Source: Longispora albida DSM 44784
GTDB taxonomy: Bacteria > Actinomycetota > Actinomycetes > Mycobacteriales > Micromonosporaceae
Length of the DNA: 64,000 nucleotides
NCBI RefSeq assembly: GCF_000379825.1
Contig: NZ_KB903815.1
Location: 1 to 64,000 of the forward strand
Reading direction: 5' to 3'
Shown here: positions 1-7,567 of the stretch, one piece after another
How positions within the stretch are numbered: the first letter of the stretch is position 1
How the letters are laid out: each line of letters opens with the position of its first letter
Notes under the pieces: model-generated
Databases searched by the model: none
Told to the model about the DNA's origin: nothing
Seen by the model: only the letters and a program-made list of their open reading frames with translations
Made by a program: the position numbers and the translations under genes

Positions 1-54
1 CGGGCTGACCGTGAAGCGCCGGCAGGCGTCGCGAGAGTAACGGCGCCTGGGCGC

Positions 55-147
55 GGGTTGGGCGGGCTGGCCGCGGTTCGCTTTGTGCTCCGACCCCCAG
101 GCCGGAGTGCAAAGGGAACCTGCTGAAGCGGTCAGCCCACCCAACCC
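55..147. repeat. Long imperfect hairpin between genes, probable terminator
   Basis: Positions 55-74 pair with 128-147 (20 bp with one mismatch and one G-T wobble). Inside this, 75-79 pairs with 116-120, 81-85 with 110-114 and 88-92 with 103-107, so almost the whole 93 nt folds into one stem-loop. It lies just past the 3' end of the DUF3592 gene (minus strand), so it can end that transcript. No U-tract is obvious, and the length exceeds that of an ordinary terminator. The rest of 1-155 shows no gene that I can support. Confidence 0.6.
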
Positions 148-155
148 CGGCTAGC

Positions 156-647
156 TCAGGCCTGGGCGAGGAGGATGACCACGACGGTGGTCAGGACGAT
201 GACCACGCTCGTGCTGAACAACAGCATGAACCAGCCCTCGGGCAGGGTGGCCCGTTCGGGATGCCGGGGGTCGTAGAGCACCCGGCAGGGCTCGCCGACC
301 TGGGCGCCCGGATCGAGGTACCCGTCGGCGTAGCCGGTCTCCCCGTTCTTGGTACGGAAGCCGACCCGTCCGCGATAGACCGGGCCGTACCGGCCGATCG
401 ACCGGCGGACGCTGAGGATCTGCCCCTCGGCCCAGGAGCCGAAGAGCCGGAGCCGCCACTCCTTCCATGCCGCGTACCCGTAGCTCACCGTAGCGGTGGA
501 GAGCAGGAGCAGCAGTGCCGTCAGGCCCACTTCTTTGGGGACCACGGCCGGGAACAACAGGGTGCCGACCACGAGGGCGGCCAGCAGCCAGAAAGCCCAC
601 CGGATCAACCGGTGCCGTGTGCTGTGCCGGTGCCGAGTGCCTGTCAT
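156..647 (-). CDS. DUF3592-type membrane protein
   Basis: A 163-residue protein with two hydrophobic segments near the N-terminus (about residues 13-50) and one at the C-terminus (about 140-163). Between them is a soluble domain that looks like DUF3592 (a VxFRTxxG strand and an LYDPRHPERA motif), a family of unknown function. I chose the ATG at 647 because the reading frame further upstream runs through the parS site and looks non-coding (it only spells MFHVKH there). There is no Shine-Dalgarno, but CACTGT lies 6 nt before the ATG, so the transcript may be leaderless. It is the first gene downstream of parS on this strand. The family call rests on pattern memory; the molecular function is unknown. 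Confidence 0.7.
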   Translation of the reverse strand: MTGTRHRHSTRHRLIRWAFWLLAALVVGTLLFPAVVPKEVGLTALLLLLSTATVSYGYAAWKEWRLRLFGSWAEGQILSVRRSIGRYGPVYRGRVGFRTKNGETGYADGYLDPGAQVGEPCRVLYDPRHPERATLPEGWFMLLFSTSVVIVLTTVVVILLAQA

Positions 648-741
648 GGCCCGACAGTGACACTCGGGCGGGCCGGGCGGAAGTGGATGATCGGCTACCT
701 GACGAGTGCCCCATGTGGAGTCCACATGACACCGGCGGCCA

Positions 742-757
742 TGTTTCACGTGAAACA
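742..757. promoter_or_regulatory. parS: parS centromere site (ParB binding)
   Basis: The 16-bp perfect palindrome TGTTTCACGTGAAACA is the canonical bacterial parS sequence. It lies in the intergenic gap between the DUF3592 gene and the ddl-like gene. ParB loads at such sites and slides out, driving origin segregation and SMC loading, so the replication origin should be close, probably left of this window. Confidence 0.95.
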
Positions 758-788
758 TGGCCGCCGGAGGTACGAGCAGAAAAGGGTT

Positions 789-1739
789 TTAGTTCTTGCG
801 GGCGATCGCGAGCTGGACCAGGTCGCCCAGCACCTTGCCGACGTCGAGCCCGGCCGCCTCGATCGCCATCGGGACCAGCGAGGTCTCGGTCAGGCCGGGG
901 GAGACATTGGCCTCCAGGAAGTGCACGTCCCCGCCAGCGTCGACGATCAGGTCGACCCGGGACAGGTCACGCAGGCCGAGCGCCTTGTGGGCCTCGACGG
1001 CCAGGGCTGCCACGCGCTCGCTGACCTCGGGGCTGAGCCGGGCCGGGGCGTGCCACGTGGTGACACCAGCCGTGTAGCGGGCCTGGTAGTCGTAGACCCC
1101 GTCGGCCGGGACGATCTCGACGGCGGGCAGCGCGACCGGCCCCTCGCCGAGGTCGAGCACGGTGACCGCCACGTCGATGCCGGTGACGAAGCGCTCGATG
1201 AGCGCCGTGCCGCCGTAGGCGAAGCAGCCGACCATCGCGGCCGGCAGCTCGGCGGCCGTGCGGACGACGTGCGCGCCGAGGCCGGAGCCGCCCTGGGCCG
1301 GCTTGACCATCAGCGGCAGGCCCATCTCCTCGACGATCTGCGTCATCAGCGCCGAGGCGCCGAGTTCGGAGAAGGTTTCCTGCGGCAGGGTGATCCAGTC
1401 CGGGGTGGGCTGGCCGGCGTCGCGGAGGATGGCCTTCGCGGTCGGCTTGTCCCAGGCGCGGCGGGCGGCCCGGGCGTCGGGGCCGACGTAGGGCACTCCG
1501 GCCAGCTCCAGCACGCCACGGAGCGCGCCGTCCTCGCCGGTCGCGCCGTGCAGGGAGATGAGCACGGCGTCCGGCGGGGTGGCCAGCAGCAGCGGCAGGA
1601 GGGTGGTGTCTGCGTCCCGCTGCTCGGCGTCGAGCCCGGCGAGCTTGAGCGCGTCGAGCACCCGGCGGCCCGAGCGCAGCGACACCTCCCGCTCGAAGGA
1701 CAGGCCGCCGGCCAGGACGAGGACGTGGGCGAAACTCAT
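789..1739 (-). CDS. ddl: D-alanine--D-alanine ligase family protein
   Basis: A 316-residue ATP-grasp enzyme expected to join two D-alanines for peptidoglycan precursors in the cytoplasm. Visible features are an N-terminal domain with SFEREVSLRSG and LHGATGEDG, the ATP-binding KPAQGGSGLGAHVV, and the metal-binding C-terminal EANVSPGLTETS. The usual family motif is E-x-N-x-x-P-G, matched here. The ATG at 1739 is preceded by AGGAGAT at good distance, so the upstream in-frame codon was rejected. It lies 26 nt behind the aminotransferase gene and is probably co-transcribed with it. Chromosomes of this group often carry another ddl elsewhere, so this may be a paralogue with a different D-amino-acid or D-lactate substrate. 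Family certain, substrate inferred. Confidence 0.88.
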   Translation of the reverse strand: MSFAHVLVLAGGLSFEREVSLRSGRRVLDALKLAGLDAEQRDADTTLLPLLLATPPDAVLISLHGATGEDGALRGVLELAGVPYVGPDARAARRAWDKPTAKAILRDAGQPTPDWITLPQETFSELGASALMTQIVEEMGLPLMVKPAQGGSGLGAHVVRTAAELPAAMVGCFAYGGTALIERFVTGIDVAVTVLDLGEGPVALPAVEIVPADGVYDYQARYTAGVTTWHAPARLSPEVSERVAALAVEAHKALGLRDLSRVDLIVDAGGDVHFLEANVSPGLTETSLVPMAIEAAGLDVGKVLGDLVQLAIARKN

Positions 1740-1765
1740 GCTGGTGATCTCCTGATGTGCTGGCG

Positions 1766-3022
1766 TCACGAACTGACGCCGAACGTGGCGCGCAGGGCCT
1801 GCTCTTCCTCGATCGTGCCAGCCAGGCGGCGGACACCTTCCCTGATCCGCTCCGGCGGCGGGAAGCAGTAGGACAGGCGGAGGTGCTGGCGGCCGGTGCC
1901 GTCGGCGAAGAATCCGTTACCGGGGACGTAGGCGACGCGGTTGGCGATGGCCCGCGGCACCATGGCCTTGGAGTCGAGCCCGTCCGGGAGGGTCAGCCAG
2001 ACGTAGAACCCGCCGGCCGGGCGGGTCCACGTCGCGCCGGTGGGCATGAAGTCGTCGAGCGCGGTGAGGACGGCGTCGCGGCGTTCGGCGTAGACGCCCT
2101 GGAACTTCTTGAGCTGCTCGCGCCACGGCATGGTGGTGAAGTACGCGGTGACGGCCGACTGGGCGAGCATGCTCGGGCAGAGGATCTGCGCCTCGGAGGC
2201 CATGACCAGCTTGTCGCGGACGGCGTGCGGGGCGAGGATCCAGCCGACCCGGACGCCGGCGGCGAAGGTCTTGGAGAAGGTACCGAGGTAGATGATGCCC
2301 TCGCGCACCCGCGACCGCAGGGCAGGCAGCGGCTCGGCGTCGAAGCCGAGCAGGCCGTACGGGTTGTCTTCCAAGATCAACAAGCCGGCTTCGGCGCAGA
2401 TCTCGATGATCCGCTCGCGGCGGCTCTCCGGCAGGGTCACGCCACCCGGGTTGTGGTAGGTCGGCACGGTGTAGAGGAACTTGACCCGGCGGCCGGCCTT
2501 GGCCATGTCGGCGATCGCCTGTTCGAGGGCCTCGGGGATCAGGCCGTCCTCGTCCATCGGCACGTGCACGACGTCGGCCTGCGCGGCCTGGAAGACACCG
2601 AGCGCGCCGACGTAGGACGGGCCTTCGGCGAGCACCACGTCACCGGGATCGAGGAACACCCTGGCGACGAGGTCGAGGGCCTGCTGCGCGCCGGTGGTCA
2701 CCACGACGTCGTCCGGGGAGGCGCCGCACTGGGCGTCGATGCCCTCCAGCGCCATGATCTGGCAGATGATCTCGCGCAGTGCCGGGTCGCCCTGGCCCAC
2801 GCAGTACTGGAGAGCCGAGGCGCCCTGCTTTGCGATCAGCTCGCCCAGCATCTCGCCGACCGCGTCCAGCGGCAGGGCCGACACGAACGGGGAGCCGCCG
2901 GCCAGGCTCACGACCTCGGGGCGGCTGGCGACGGCGAAGAGTGCCCGGATCTCGGAGGCGGTCATGCCGCGTACTCGCTGGGCATACCGATCGGTGTAGT
3001 CGTCGAGCGTCGTACCGGTCAC
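1766..3022 (-). CDS. PLP-dependent class I/II aminotransferase
   Basis: A 418-residue fold-type I aminotransferase of the MocR-like/2-aminoadipate type. Visible are SLAGGSPF near residue 40, TTGAQQALDLV for cofactor-phosphate contact, TVPTYHNPGGV, and LGTFSKTFAAGVRVGW, whose lysine should form the Schiff base with PLP. There is no N-terminal GntR helix-turn-helix, so it is an enzyme, not a MocR regulator. The GTG start at 3022 follows GGAGG at normal spacing. First gene of a probable two-gene operon with the D-Ala ligase-like gene, which hints at, but does not prove, amino-acid supply to the cell wall. Substrate specificity cannot be read from the sequence. Confidence 0.88.
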   Translation of the reverse strand: MTGTTLDDYTDRYAQRVRGMTASEIRALFAVASRPEVVSLAGGSPFVSALPLDAVGEMLGELIAKQGASALQYCVGQGDPALREIICQIMALEGIDAQCGASPDDVVVTTGAQQALDLVARVFLDPGDVVLAEGPSYVGALGVFQAAQADVVHVPMDEDGLIPEALEQAIADMAKAGRRVKFLYTVPTYHNPGGVTLPESRRERIIEICAEAGLLILEDNPYGLLGFDAEPLPALRSRVREGIIYLGTFSKTFAAGVRVGWILAPHAVRDKLVMASEAQILCPSMLAQSAVTAYFTTMPWREQLKKFQGVYAERRDAVLTALDDFMPTGATWTRPAGGFYVWLTLPDGLDSKAMVPRAIANRVAYVPGNGFFADGTGRQHLRLSYCFPPPERIREGVRRLAGTIEEEQALRATFGVSS

Positions 3023-3214
3023 ACGGAGCCTCCGAACCGTGAGAGCGCTGAGCGTCCCGGCTGGGGCTGCGTCGACCCAGCTTGGCGCGCCTGGATCGCC
3101 TCAGTCTACTGACGGGTGTGATCCGTACCCCGGTAGGAGATCGGCGGAGGCGGGGGTCGGCCGAATCGTGTCAACTATCGGCTGTTCGGCTCACCGCGGC
3201 CTAAGCTTGTACCT

Positions 3215-3841
3215 GTGTCTCGCAGACTGGTCAGCCTGACTCTCGACACCCTCGAGGAACTCCCTCGGAGGTGTCGTGCCTGCGTGCACTGGGAACTCGA
3301 TCCGGTGGCCGGCGAGCGGGCCTGTGCGAACGGCACGGCTGAGCTGGCCAAGGAAGCCTGGATCTCGCAGACCCTGCTGGAGTGGGGCTCGTGCGGCAAG
3401 CTCGCCTACGTGGACGGCATGCCCGCAGGCTTCGTGACGTACGCGCCGCCGGCCTACGTGCCGCGTTCGATGGCCTTCCCGACCTCGCCGGTGTCCCCGG
3501 ACGCCGTGCTGCTGATGACCGCGCACGTCGTGCCGTCGTTCAGCCAGACCGGGCTGGGCCGGATGCTGGTGCAGGGCGTGGCGCGCGAGCTGACCAAGCG
3601 CGGGGTGAAGGCGATCGAGGCCTTCGCCGACGCCAAGTGGGAGGAGCCGGCCTGCGTGGCCCCGGTGGACTTCTACCTGTCGGTCGGCTTCAAGACTGTC
3701 CGGCCGCACCCGAGGTGGCCCCGGCTGCGGCTGGAGCTGCGGACCGCGCTGGGCTGGAAGTCCGACGTGGAGTACGCGCTGGAGAAGCTGCTCGGCACGA
3801 TGAGCCCGGATCAGGTGCTCAAGCCGGCCAGCTACACCTGA
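3215..3841 (+). CDS. GNAT family N-acetyltransferase
   Basis: A 208-residue acetyltransferase with a C-terminal GNAT fold. The acetyl-CoA loop is seen as SFSQTGLGRMLVQGV (residues about 107-121), followed by IEAFADAKW and the typical late strand DFYLSVGFKTVR. The first 40 residues carry a C-x-x-C pair (RRCRAC) and a further Cys, perhaps metal-binding. The GTG start has no Shine-Dalgarno but TAAGCT lies at 3202-3207, exactly 7 nt upstream, the arrangement of a leaderless promoter. It diverges from the aminotransferase across a 190-bp gap that holds both promoters. Homologues commonly sit near parAB in actinobacteria; the acceptor substrate is unknown. Confidence 0.82.
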   Translation: MSRRLVSLTLDTLEELPRRCRACVHWELDPVAGERACANGTAELAKEAWISQTLLEWGSCGKLAYVDGMPAGFVTYAPPAYVPRSMAFPTSPVSPDAVLLMTAHVVPSFSQTGLGRMLVQGVARELTKRGVKAIEAFADAKWEEPACVAPVDFYLSVGFKTVRPHPRWPRLRLELRTALGWKSDVEYALEKLLGTMSPDQVLKPASYT

Positions 3842-3932
3842 GCTTGCCCGCGCGCGGCGGTACGCATCTTCTTCCCGGCACTACAAGATCTACCGGACAG
3901 GCCCCAGGCCCTTCCCGTTGTCGTTGGCTGGA

Positions 3933-4229
3933 TCAGGCCGTGGCCAGGGCCCGGGTGACCCGGCGTTCGAACCAGATGGTGGCCAGGGGCGGGATCGACG
4001 CGGCCAGGCCCAGGGCGATGGTGCGCGGATCCCAGCGGTAGGCGCGGGCGGCGAGGATGACCGAGACGCCGTAGACGACGAACAGCACGCCGTGGATCGG
4101 CCCGAAGATCTTCACGCCGAGCTCGTTGTGCACGACGACGTACTTGAAGAACATGCCGACGAGCAGGCCGGCCCAGGAGCAGGCCTCGGCGATGGCGGCG
4201 ATCCGGAACAGCTTGCCGGGTGCGAGCAC
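3933..4229 (-). CDS. DUF3817 small integral membrane protein
   Basis: A 98-residue protein with three predicted membrane helices (about residues 12-35, 42-63 and 70-88). The motifs HNELGVKIFGPIHG and AEACSWAGLLVGMFFKY are typical of DUF3817, an actinobacterial membrane family of unknown function. The GTG start at 4229 is preceded by a strong GGAGGAT Shine-Dalgarno. It converges with the acetyltransferase gene; the 91-bp gap between them shows no clear terminator. Upstream, a TACACT -10-like box sits inside an inverted repeat (4256-4280). Confidence 0.8.
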   Translation of the reverse strand: MLAPGKLFRIAAIAEACSWAGLLVGMFFKYVVVHNELGVKIFGPIHGVLFVVYGVSVILAARAYRWDPRTIALGLAASIPPLATIWFERRVTRALATA

Positions 4230-4255
4230 GGCGATCCTCCACAGGGCGGGGCTAA

Positions 4256-4280
4256 CGTCTTCGACAGAGTGTAGAAGACG
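4256..4280. promoter_or_regulatory. Inverted repeat over a candidate promoter of the DUF3817 gene
   Basis: CGTCTTC (4256-4262) and GAAGACG (4274-4280) form 7-bp perfect arms with an 11-nt spacer. On the minus strand the spacer contains TACACT, a good actinobacterial -10 hexamer. A repressor dimer here would block transcription of the DUF3817 gene. Alternatively it is a short hairpin ending the YaaA region. Inference only. Confidence 0.4.
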
Positions 4281-4295
4281 CCGGGATCGCTGCTT

Positions 4296-4994
4296 CTAGG
4301 TGTGTACGACCTCAAGGGCGGCCGGGCCGGTCTGGCGGGCTGTGAAGCCGGCGGCCTCGGCGACGGCGAGCACTCCGGCGAGGTCCTCGGCCGGCTCCAG
4401 CGCGAGTACGCGGGCGAGGCGGCCCTTGGTGGCCTTGTTGAAGTGGGAGACGACCTTGCCCTCGGCCGTGACGACGCGGACGGTGACCGCGCCCGGCAGC
4501 GGGGCCAGTGCCGAGTAGGCACCCGAGCGCATGTCGATCACCAGGCCGGGCAGTGCGCGGAGCACCGGGCCGAGTACCGGTTTCCAGAGCGGGGCGAGGC
4601 CGCCGACGCCGGGGAGGCGGGAGCCGCCGGACAGCCGGTACGGCGGGATCATGTCCTCGGCCCCCAGCAGCCCGAACAGCGCCGAACCGACCAGCAGGCA
4701 CCCTCGGGCCTCCACGGGCAGCGTCGCGGCCTCCAGGGCGTCGTAGAGGACGCCGGTGTAGCGGTCGATGGCCGGGGTGGTGGCGGCTGAGCGGAGTACC
4801 AGATTGTGCTTGAGTTCCTGATCTTGTTTGTCGCTCAGGCCCAGGGCCGCGCGCGCCTCCTCGGGCGGCAGGGCGGTCAGCGCTTCGACCAGGCGCTGGC
4901 GGACCGGGGCCAGCTCGGGGAAGGACAACGGGCCGAGCGGCTCGCCGGACCCGCCGGGAGCCTTCGTCTCGCTCGGCGGCAGCAGGATCCTCAC
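4296..4994 (-). CDS. yaaA: Peroxide stress protein YaaA family (UPF0246)
   Basis: A 232-residue protein beginning MRILLPPSETKAPGG, the signature start of the YaaA/UPF0246 family, with the later signature HFNKATKGRLARVL. In E. coli YaaA lowers free intracellular iron during hydrogen peroxide stress and the fold binds DNA; whether this holds here is unknown. The GTG start overlaps the TGA of the upstream CwlM-like gene by 4 nt (4991-4994), so translation is probably coupled. Its pairing with a peptidoglycan gene next to thioredoxin genes fits an oxidative and envelope stress neighbourhood. Confidence 0.88.
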   Translation of the reverse strand: MRILLPPSETKAPGGSGEPLGPLSFPELAPVRQRLVEALTALPPEEARAALGLSDKQDQELKHNLVLRSAATTPAIDRYTGVLYDALEAATLPVEARGCLLVGSALFGLLGAEDMIPPYRLSGGSRLPGVGGLAPLWKPVLGPVLRALPGLVIDMRSGAYSALAPLPGAVTVRVVTAEGKVVSHFNKATKGRLARVLALEPAEDLAGVLAVAEAAGFTARQTGPAALEVVHT

Positions 4995-6112
4995 CGGGCC
5001 GCCAGGGCCGCGCGCAGGGTCGACACGTCGAAGGTGCCGGTGGCGACGTCGGACTCGACGGAGAAGTACATCCGCTGGATCGCGGCGAGGAGCGCGTCGA
5101 CCATGCGGTCACGGAAAGCCGGATCGACCAGCTTCGCCCGGTCGTCCGGCGAGGTCAGATAGCCCGTCTCGACCCGGACAGCCGGCATCCGGGTCCTGCG
5201 CAGCAACTCCCAGGTCTTCGCGTGTACCCGGCAGTCGGCCAGCCCCGTCCGCACCACGAGCTCCCGCTGCACCAGCCCGGCGAAGCGCTCGCCGGCCGTG
5301 GAGGTCACCGCGTTCTCGCCGCCGTAGTGGTAGGCGGCGACGCCCTGCGCTTCCGGATTCGGGTTGCCGTCGAGGTGCAGGGAGACCAGCAGGTCCCCGT
5401 TGAGATCGTTGGCGAGGGCTGCCCGCTCGGCGTCGGAGAACCCGTTGTCCGGGCCGCGCGTCAGGTGCACGGCCACGCCGGCGGCTGCCAGGCGGCCCTC
5501 CAGGCGGCTGGCGATATCGAAGACGAGAGCCGCCTCGTCCGTACCGTCCACTGTGACACCACGGTCGGTCCCGCCGTGCCCCGGGTCGATGATGATCCGC
5601 TTGCCGACCAGCGCCGGGCCAGCCGTGTACAACGTCGCCGACTCCCGGAGGAACTGCGGCCGCCCGCCCACCACCTTCCGGCCCAGGCGCCGCAGAGCGG
5701 CCATCGTGGACGGACCACACGAGCCGTCGGGCGACAGGCCGACCTCCCGCTGGAACTGGGCGAGGGCCCGCGACGACCGCTGGCCGAACAGCCCGTCCGG
5801 CCGGCCCGGGTCGTACCCCATCTCCAGCAGCCGCTCCTGCAACTGCCGGACGTCGTCACCGGCGAGCGGCTCGGGGAACGTCAGGTACAGCAGGCGGTCG
5901 CCGAGCTTCCACCTGGCCGCGACCAGCGCTCGCCACGTCTCGTCGCCCACGGCGCCGTCGGCCGTCAGGCCGCGGGACTGCTGGAAGGCGCGGACGGCGA
6001 GCTCCGTACCGGAGTCGAAGACCTCACCCGGAACGTGCAGCGCGAGCTGCTCCAGGATCGCCCGGATCTCAGCCACCGCAGGGCCGTGCGCTCCAACCCG
6101 AATTGCCCGCAT
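4991..6112 (-). CDS. cwlM: N-acetylmuramoyl-L-alanine amidase, CwlM-like
   Basis: A 373-residue protein with two N-terminal peptidoglycan-binding repeats (about 5-65 and 83-145) and a C-terminal Amidase_3 domain (about 172-350). Zinc ligands His179 (DPGHGG), Glu193 and His246 and the catalytic Glu315 (VETGYLTS) are all present. There is no signal peptide or membrane helix, so it is cytoplasmic as written. Architecture, absent signal and place next to trxA/trxB match mycobacterial CwlM, which is phosphorylated by PknB and then activates MurA. The tail ESDVATGTFDVSTL contains threonines that could be phosphorylated (inference). The ATG has no Shine-Dalgarno; TAGCAT lies 6 nt upstream, so it looks leaderless. 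Coupled downstream to yaaA. Confidence 0.9.
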   Translation of the reverse strand: MRAIRVGAHGPAVAEIRAILEQLALHVPGEVFDSGTELAVRAFQQSRGLTADGAVGDETWRALVAARWKLGDRLLYLTFPEPLAGDDVRQLQERLLEMGYDPGRPDGLFGQRSSRALAQFQREVGLSPDGSCGPSTMAALRRLGRKVVGGRPQFLRESATLYTAGPALVGKRIIIDPGHGGTDRGVTVDGTDEAALVFDIASRLEGRLAAAGVAVHLTRGPDNGFSDAERAALANDLNGDLLVSLHLDGNPNPEAQGVAAYHYGGENAVTSTAGERFAGLVQRELVVRTGLADCRVHAKTWELLRRTRMPAVRVETGYLTSPDDRAKLVDPAFRDRMVDALLAAIQRMYFSVESDVATGTFDVSTLRAALAAR

Positions 6113-6182
6113 CCCCCGATGCTAGTGGACCCATTTTGTGCCCGCCGTCCAACACCGGACCCGGCCCGGGCAGGAGAAAGCG

Positions 6183-6209
6183 AAAAGGCCCGCACCGGGC
6201 GGGCCTTTT
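6183..6209. terminator. Bidirectional intrinsic terminator after trxA
   Basis: AAAAGGCCCGC (6183-6193) pairs perfectly with GCGGGCCTTTT (6199-6209) around a 5-nt loop, giving an 11-bp stem flanked by A and T runs. It ends the trxB-trxA transcript and separates it from cwlM. Confidence 0.9.
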
Positions 6210-6225
6210 CACAGAAGGAAGAAAC

Positions 6226-6540
6226 CTAGATCGAGCTCTCGATGAACGCGGCGATCTTGCTCTTCGGGTGCGCGCCGATCATCGACTGCACAGCCTGGCC
6301 ACCCTTGAAGATGGTCAGCGTCGGCGCAGACATGATCTTGTAGTCGCGCGCGATCGCCGGGTTGGCGTCGATGTCCAGCTTCACGATCTCGATCTTGTCA
6401 CCGAGCTCCTGGGCCAGCTCGGCCAGCACGGGCGACACCTTCTTGCACGGCGCGCACCACTCGGCCCAGAAGTCCACCAGCACGGGCTTCTTCGACAGCA
6501 GGACGTCCTCAGCGAAGCTCGCGTCGGTCACAGCCTTCAT
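6226..6540 (-). CDS. trxA: Thioredoxin
   Basis: A 104-residue thioredoxin that reduces disulfides in cytoplasmic proteins and is recharged by the reductase encoded directly upstream. The active site is WCAPCK (Cys29 and Cys32), with Ala where most thioredoxins have Gly; the cis-proline loop MSAPTLTIF is normal. The gene starts 4 nt after the trxB stop, implying one transcript and coupled translation. In relatives this pair is under SigM or SigR control, which suits the sigM gene four genes upstream, but no promoter was proven here. Confidence 0.95.
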   Translation of the reverse strand: MKAVTDASFAEDVLLSKKPVLVDFWAEWCAPCKKVSPVLAELAQELGDKIEIVKLDIDANPAIARDYKIMSAPTLTIFKGGQAVQSMIGAHPKSKIAAFIESSI

Positions 6541-6544
6541 ATTC

Positions 6545-7474
6545 TTACTCTCCTGTCACGTGAGCGAGGAAGCGCTCGGCGTCGAGCGCAGCTGCACAGC
6601 CGGTACCGGCTGCGGTGATGGCCTGGCGGTAGGTGTGGTCGACGACGTCGCCAGCGGCGAAGACGCCCTCCAGGTTGGTCCGGGTGCTCGGGGCGGCCAC
6701 CTTCACGTAGCCCTCCTCGTCGAGCTCCAGCTGTCCCTTGACCAGCTCGGTCCGCGGGTCGTGGCCGATCGCGATGAACAGGCCCGTCACGTCGAGGGTG
6801 CTCTCGGCGCCGGTCACGGTGTCGGCGAGCTTCAGCCCGGACACCTTGCCCTCGCCGGTGACCTCGGTGACCACCGTGTTCCACAGGACCTTGATCTTCG
6901 GGTTGGCCAGGGCACGCTCGGCCATCACCTTGCTCGCCCGGAACTCGCCCCGGCGGTGCACGATCGTGACCGTGTCGGCGAACTTGGTGAGGAAGGTCGC
7001 CTCCTCCATCGCCGTGTCGCCGCCGCCGACGACCGCGATGTTCTGACCACGGAAGAAGAAGCCGTCACAGGTCGCGCAGCTCGACACGCCATGCCCGAGC
7101 AGCTCCTGCTCACCAGGCACGCCCAGCGGGCGCCAGGCGGAACCGGTCGAGATGATCACGGCGTGGGCGCGGTACTCCTTCTCACCGATCCAGACGCTCT
7201 TCACCGGGCCGTCCAGCGAGACCCGGGTGGCGTCGTCGGTGATGAACTCCGCGCCGAAGCGCTCGGCCTGCTTACGCATGTTGTCCATCAGGTCCGGGCC
7301 CATGATGCCCTCGGGGAACCCGGGGAAGTTCTCCACCTCGGTGGTGGTCATCAGCGCGCCACCCGACTGGGCGCCCTCGATGACCAGCGGGTTCAGGCTG
7401 GCCCGGCTCGCGTACACCGCGGCCGTGTAGCCGGCCGGGCCGGAGCCGACGATGATCAGCTTGCGTACTTCCAC
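6545..7474 (-). CDS. trxB: Thioredoxin-disulfide reductase
   Basis: A 309-residue FAD flavoenzyme that transfers electrons from NADPH to thioredoxin. Visible are the FAD-binding [16 protein letters not shown] near the N-terminus, the redox pair CATC (Cys133-Cys136), the NADPH-binding [12 protein letters not shown], and the C-terminal FAD motif [17 protein letters not shown] start it at the GTG at 7474, which follows GAGGAG by 8 nt and begins the protein at [12 protein letters not shown]; the frame remains open upstream but lacks such a signal. It is cotranscribed with trxA and lies downstream of the sigM/anti-sigma pair. Confidence 0.95.
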   Translation of the reverse strand: MEVRKLIIVGSGPAGYTAAVYASRASLNPLVIEGAQSGGALMTTTEVENFPGFPEGIMGPDLMDNMRKQAERFGAEFITDDATRVSLDGPVKSVWIGEKEYRAHAVIISTGSAWRPLGVPGEQELLGHGVSSCATCDGFFFRGQNIAVVGGGDTAMEEATFLTKFADTVTIVHRRGEFRASKVMAERALANPKIKVLWNTVVTEVTGEGKVSGLKLADTVTGAESTLDVTGLFIAIGHDPRTELVKGQLELDEEGYVKVAAPSTRTNLEGVFAAGDVVDHTYRQAITAAGTGCAAALDAERFLAHVTGE

Positions 7475-7567
7475 GTCACAGTCTCCTCGGTCAGCGTGCA
7501 CGGCCGGGTGCTTGGGAAAGCCCTACGGCGCAACGCCATCGTACGGAGTCTGGATTCCCGAAACCGC

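Noticed and set aside
1-155. A partial parB or other gene at the left edge
   Set aside because: No frame gives recognisable protein, and most of the stretch folds into the hairpin at 55-147.
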